NCBI GenBank assembly: GCA_004554705.1
Contig: SFKS01000011.1
Span: 1-28,229, forward strand
Direction: 5' to 3'
From: Clostridiales bacterium
GTDB taxonomy: Bacteria; Bacillota; Clostridia; TANB77; CAG-508
DNA: 28,229 nt
Every line of letters begins with the position of its first letter. The stretch's first letter is position 1. The notes under the pieces were generated by a model. It was given only the letters and a program-made list of their open reading frames with translations. It ran no database searches and was not told the origin of the DNA. The position numbers and the translations under genes are program-made. Positions 25,920-28,229 of this stretch are shown here, piece after piece.

Positions 25920-25998
25920 GACGCGCGCGTGGTCAACGAAAATGGTAATAGAAATTACAACAATGTTAACAAACGCAATGGTGGGGCTCGCCCAGATT
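25920..25998 (+). repeat. DGR template repeat (TR)
   Basis: This 79-base non-coding segment is near-identical to 27577-27655 inside the downstream target gene. There are 12 mismatches, all at adenines of this copy: 25936, 47, 48, 52, 53, 62, 63, 71, 72, 77, 78 and 96. No C, G or T of this copy differs. It opens with the perfect palindrome ACGCGCGCGT and closes with a GC-rich invariant block (GGTGGGGCTCGCCCAG). Read in the target frame it contains eight Asn codons (AAC/AAT). This asymmetry identifies it as the template strand of a DGR. Confidence 0.97.
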
Positions 25999-26201
25999 CA
26001 CTTTTGATAAATCCTATAAAAGTGGATTTTAAATAAAGAATCAGAGAAATATATTTTAGGTAAAATATATCAGTATTTTAAAGTGAAGGAATTTTTCTCT
26101 TTTCTAACCGCTAAAAAAGTGCGGTGGAAGAATATGAACGCTTACACAAGCAACGAATAGTTAGGCTATTTTTTGCAAGTTTTATGGAGCGTTCTTTTTT
26201 T
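25999..26201 (+). ncRNA. Structured spacer of the DGR template RNA
   Basis: No protein-coding gene lies between avd (25848) and the RT start (26217). The part after TR holds a series of hairpins. CACTTTT/AAAAGTG is at 25999-26024 and a perfect 9-bp stem with AGGT loop is at 26049-26070. ACCGC/GCGGT is at 26107-26125. An outer stem GAACGCT/AGCGTTC (26136-26142 with 26188-26194) encloses smaller hairpins and is followed by T7. In characterised DGRs the RNA downstream of TR binds the RT-Avd complex and primes cDNA synthesis, so this is probably its counterpart. Structure is read by eye only. Confidence 0.6.
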
Positions 26202-26216
26202 AGGAGGAAAAGTAGG

Positions 26217-27242
26217 ATGAAATTAGATGAAATTTTTACATTTGAGAATTTATATGACGCATATAAAGACTGCAGAAAATCAAAACAACATAAAGGAGAA
26301 GTAATAAGATTTGAAGCTAATTTATCAAGTAATATTAGTAGTTTAATGTATGAAATAATTACAAGAAAATATAAATTGGGAAAGTATAAGAAATTTATGA
26401 TATACGAGCCAAAAGAGAGAGTAATAGAAGCATTACCTTTCAGAGATAGAGTAGTTATAAAATGTTTTTGTGATGTGATATTAAAAAATAAAATCGAAAG
26501 AAAATTAATATATGATAATTCAGCGTGTAGAATAGGAAAAGGAACAACATTTGCTATTAAAAGACTTGAAAACTTTTTAAGAAGCGAATATAGAAAAGAA
26601 AAAAACAACAAAATTTATTTCTTGAAATGTGATATTAGAAAATATTTTCAAAGTATTGACCACGAGGTATTATTACAATTACTTAAAAAAATAAATTTTT
26701 CAGATGATGAAATGTGGATTATAGAAAAATTAGTAAAAGAACAACCAAACGAAGCAAGTATTGGATTACCACTTGGAAATCAGTCTAGTCAATGGTTTGC
26801 ACTTTTATATTTAAATGTGATTGATAGGTTTGTTAAAGAAGATTTAAGGATAAAAGGATATATTCGTTATATGGATGATATGATTTTGATACATAGAGAT
26901 AAAAGTTATTTGCAATATTCACTATTAAAAATTGAAGAAAAATGTAGAAATGAATTAAAATTATCATTAAATCAAAAAACACAAATTGGAATTGTAAAAA
27001 ATGGAATAGACTTTTTAGGGTATAGACACATTTTAAATGAAAATGGAAGCATAACGAGAAAATTAAGAGTGTCATCAAAACATAGATTAAAGAAGCATTT
27101 AAAAACACTAAAAAAGTTAAGGGAAAAAAACATTGTAGATGATGAATATGTATATATTAGAAAAAATGCTTTTTATAACCATATTAAAGATACAAAAGAA
27201 AGTCAAAAATTAAAAAGCGAAACTTTTCCAAAAAAGAATTAA
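26217..27242 (+). CDS. DGR reverse transcriptase
   Basis: A 341-residue reverse transcriptase that would copy the TR RNA with errors at adenines. The catalytic residues are D139 (KCDIRKYFQSIDHE, motif A) and YMDD at 218-221 (motif C). Motif B reads LPLGNQSSQ (184-192), the DGR form; group II intron enzymes have QGxxxSP. IDFLGYRH follows. There is no maturase or endonuclease domain, and the length is typical for DGR enzymes. ATG 26217 has SD AGGAGG at good spacing; an in-frame ATG at 26124 lies within the structured RNA and lacks an SD. It lies directly after a T7 hairpin, so its expression may depend on read-through. Confidence 0.96.
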   Translation: MKLDEIFTFENLYDAYKDCRKSKQHKGEVIRFEANLSSNISSLMYEIITRKYKLGKYKKFMIYEPKERVIEALPFRDRVVIKCFCDVILKNKIERKLIYDNSACRIGKGTTFAIKRLENFLRSEYRKEKNNKIYFLKCDIRKYFQSIDHEVLLQLLKKINFSDDEMWIIEKLVKEQPNEASIGLPLGNQSSQWFALLYLNVIDRFVKEDLRIKGYIRYMDDMILIHRDKSYLQYSLLKIEEKCRNELKLSLNQKTQIGIVKNGIDFLGYRHILNENGSITRKLRVSSKHRLKKHLKTLKKLREKNIVDDEYVYIRKNAFYNHIKDTKESQKLKSETFPKKN

Positions 27243-27282
27243 AAATAATTTGAAAAAAATTCCAAAAAATCTGTAAAAAAAA

Positions 27283-27311
27283 TTGTAAAAAAAAAGTTGT
27301 TATGGTACAAT
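27283..27311 (+). promoter_or_regulatory. Promoter for the DGR target gene
   Basis: TTGTAA (27283-27288) and TACAAT (27306-27311) are exactly 17 bases apart, with TGG before the -10. The leader is about 55 bases. SD AGAGGAG precedes the ATG at 27373. Confidence 0.8.
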
Positions 27312-27372
27312 ATTATAAGTAGGAATACGTTTATATGTAAAAACCTATAAATACATAGAGGAGCAATGATTT

Positions 27373-28229
27373 ATGAGTGATTTTACATTTTTGACTCAAG
27401 AGCAATATTTTGGAAGCGATAAATTAGATATATTAGAAAAAAGAGGAACAAAAGCAGCGATAACTGATTTTTCTATTTTATTAGGTGGATATGTTTCTGA
27501 TTACCATATTGATAGCGATAGTTCTTTAGAGGGAAGAACAGGATATTATTGGACAAAATCAGATGACGGAGATAACGACGCGCGCGTGGTCATCGAAAAT
27601 GGTCTTAGTCATTACAACTTTGTTAACTTACGCTCTGGTGGGGCTCGCCCAGCTTTGCCGTTCTCATCAATCTCTAAAATCCCCACGAACGGAGAGAGTG
27701 GGAAAAGAGCAAGAGATGGAATTCTTGAAGTAGAGTATGGATATTACCCACAAAAAGCAGTATCAAAAGATATGCAAAACAGATTAGAAAGAGAATTTAA
27801 AAGTGGTAGAGTTTCTAGGACAAGGAATACATATACTACAGACTCAAAAAGATATAATGCTTATGATGAAAAATTTGAGCCAAAACAACACCAAGAATAT
27901 GAGTATAACGGAAAAAGATATGTGAGAGTTGAAGCAAATTATGATTTTGGAAGGAATCAATTCCAACTTTCAAATGGAGAACAGTATAGAAATGGGGATA
28001 ATGTATGGGTAGAAGTTGCTCCTGTTAAATGGTTAGTTGACGAAAGAGAAAAAGTTATGCTAACAGATAAATTAATTTTCTCTGGAGTACAATTCAATCA
28101 TACAAGAGATTACCACACAAGAGATTTTGATAAAACAGATATAAAAACATTTATGGATAGATACCTAGCCAGAGATTTAGTACAGTCAAGAGGAACAATA
28201 ACAAGAGGAGAACAAACTGAAGAAAGAGA
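27373..28229 (+). CDS. DGR variable target protein (C-type-lectin/DUF6273-like), cut by window end
   Basis: The open frame has 285 codons to the window edge with no stop. Residues ~35-100 form a DUF6273/C-type-lectin-like fold: ITDFSILLGGYVSDYHID, GRTGYYWTKSDDGDNDARVV, then GGARPALPFSSI, the usual GG-RPAL end of a DGR variable domain. VR covers residues 69-94; those differing from the TR reading are I74, L78, S79, H80, F83, L86, S88 and A94. A second region follows: LEVEYGYYPQKAVS, a Tyr/Arg-rich stretch, and VWVEVAPVKWLVDEREKVMLTDKLIFSGVQFN with DIKTFMDRYLARDL. No signal peptide is seen at the N-terminus. The start is set by SD AGAGGAG. The gene has its own promoter. The ligand is unknown. 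Confidence 0.92.
   Translation, partial: MSDFTFLTQEQYFGSDKLDILEKRGTKAAITDFSILLGGYVSDYHIDSDSSLEGRTGYYWTKSDDGDNDARVVIENGLSHYNFVNLRSGGARPALPFSSISKIPTNGESGKRARDGILEVEYGYYPQKAVSKDMQNRLEREFKSGRVSRTRNTYTTDSKRYNAYDEKFEPKQHQEYEYNGKRYVRVEANYDFGRNQFQLSNGEQYRNGDNVWVEVAPVKWLVDEREKVMLTDKLIFSGVQFNHTRDYHTRDFDKTDIKTFMDRYLARDLVQSRGTITRGEQTEER
27577..27655 (+). repeat. DGR variable repeat (VR)
   Basis: This is the coding copy of TR (25920-25998), in frame with the target protein at residues 69-94. Twelve of the 27 adenines in TR are replaced here, eight by T and four by C, none by G. Eight codons change amino acid. The GC-rich 3' block (27637-27652) is identical to TR apart from the last changed position, and would serve as the homing anchor (IMH). 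Confidence 0.97.

Larger units (their letters stand above)
22802..28229 (+). mobile_element. Left part of an integrated element carrying ParA/ParB and a DGR
   Basis: The pdaA-like frame breaks at about 22802-22810. From there on all genes run rightward and are accessory in type: unknown 150-residue protein, ParA, ParB, Avd, template RNA, reverse transcriptase, and DGR target. ParA/ParB pairs with strongly overlapping genes are common in integrative conjugative elements and plasmid-like prophages. No integrase, relaxase, portal or terminase gene is visible, and the right end is beyond the window. The element class is therefore open, and the boundary is inferred from the broken gene. Confidence 0.6.

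Noticed and set aside
26124..26216. A longer reverse transcriptase starting at the in-frame ATG at 26124
   Set aside because: No SD before it, the added residues fall in the hairpin-rich spacer, and ATG 26217 has a strong AGGAGG site.
26217..27242. Group II intron or retron reverse transcriptase
   Set aside because: No maturase domain, no intron ribozyme ends; motif B is LPLGNQSSQ and a TR/VR pair with adenine-only differences is present.
27660..27702. Stem downstream of VR (CCCAC/GTGGG, 27682-27686 with 27698-27702) as a homing hairpin
   Set aside because: Only 5 bp with an 11-base loop inside a coding region; too weak to claim as the cruciform known from BPP-1.
1..28229. CRISPR array
   Set aside because: No regularly spaced direct repeats were seen; the only long direct repeat is the TR/VR pair.

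Overview
The window is an AT-rich stretch of a Gram-positive chromosome, most likely a spore-forming member of the Clostridia. The evidence is strong AT-rich codon bias (AGA, ATA and AAA dominate), strong Shine-Dalgarno sites, TTGACA/TATAAT promoters with 17-bp spacers, a YlbJ-type sporulation membrane protein, a PdaA-type spore-cortex deacetylase (interrupted), an anaerobic pyruvate formate-lyase with its activase, and a DUF1540 protein. I cannot name genus or species.

Layout. 1-450: three tRNA genes on the minus strand (Trp, Met, Tyr) with two promoters. 557-4395: a heterodimeric ABC exporter operon. 4378-8292: translation genes rpsB, tsf and typA, separated by strong hairpins. 8328-12486: a tRNA wobble-uridine modification pair (trmR-like, trhP-like), topA, and a small Cys-rich DUF1540 gene. 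12520-14950: an ECF sigma factor overlapping a membrane-anchored beta-propeller protein. 15083-16918: an AMP-forming acyl-CoA ligase. 17029-18111: a small sortase-substrate-like surface protein facing a sortase gene that carries two frameshifts. 18108-22236 (minus strand): ylbJ, pflA and pflB.

At about 22802 the character changes. A pdaA-like gene starting at 22390 is cut off inside its conserved GHIVGNH motif, and what follows looks like the left end of an integrated mobile element: a 150-residue unknown protein, ParA, ParB, and then a complete diversity-generating retroelement (DGR). The DGR reads Avd-like accessory protein, template repeat (TR, 25920-25998), a spacer rich in hairpins, a DGR-type reverse transcriptase (YMDD, LPLGNQSSQ), and a target gene holding the variable repeat (VR, 27577-27655). 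TR and VR differ at 12 of 79 positions, and every difference is at a TR adenine, which is the signature of adenine-directed mutagenic retrohoming. The target has its own promoter and runs off the right edge of the window. No integrase, relaxase or structural phage gene is visible, so the element's type and right end are unresolved.

How the DGR parts should work together (family knowledge plus inference): the TR RNA with its downstream spacer is copied by the RT-Avd complex with errors at adenines, and the cDNA replaces VR. This would rewrite up to eight or more surface residues of a C-type-lectin/DUF6273-like binding domain in the target protein.
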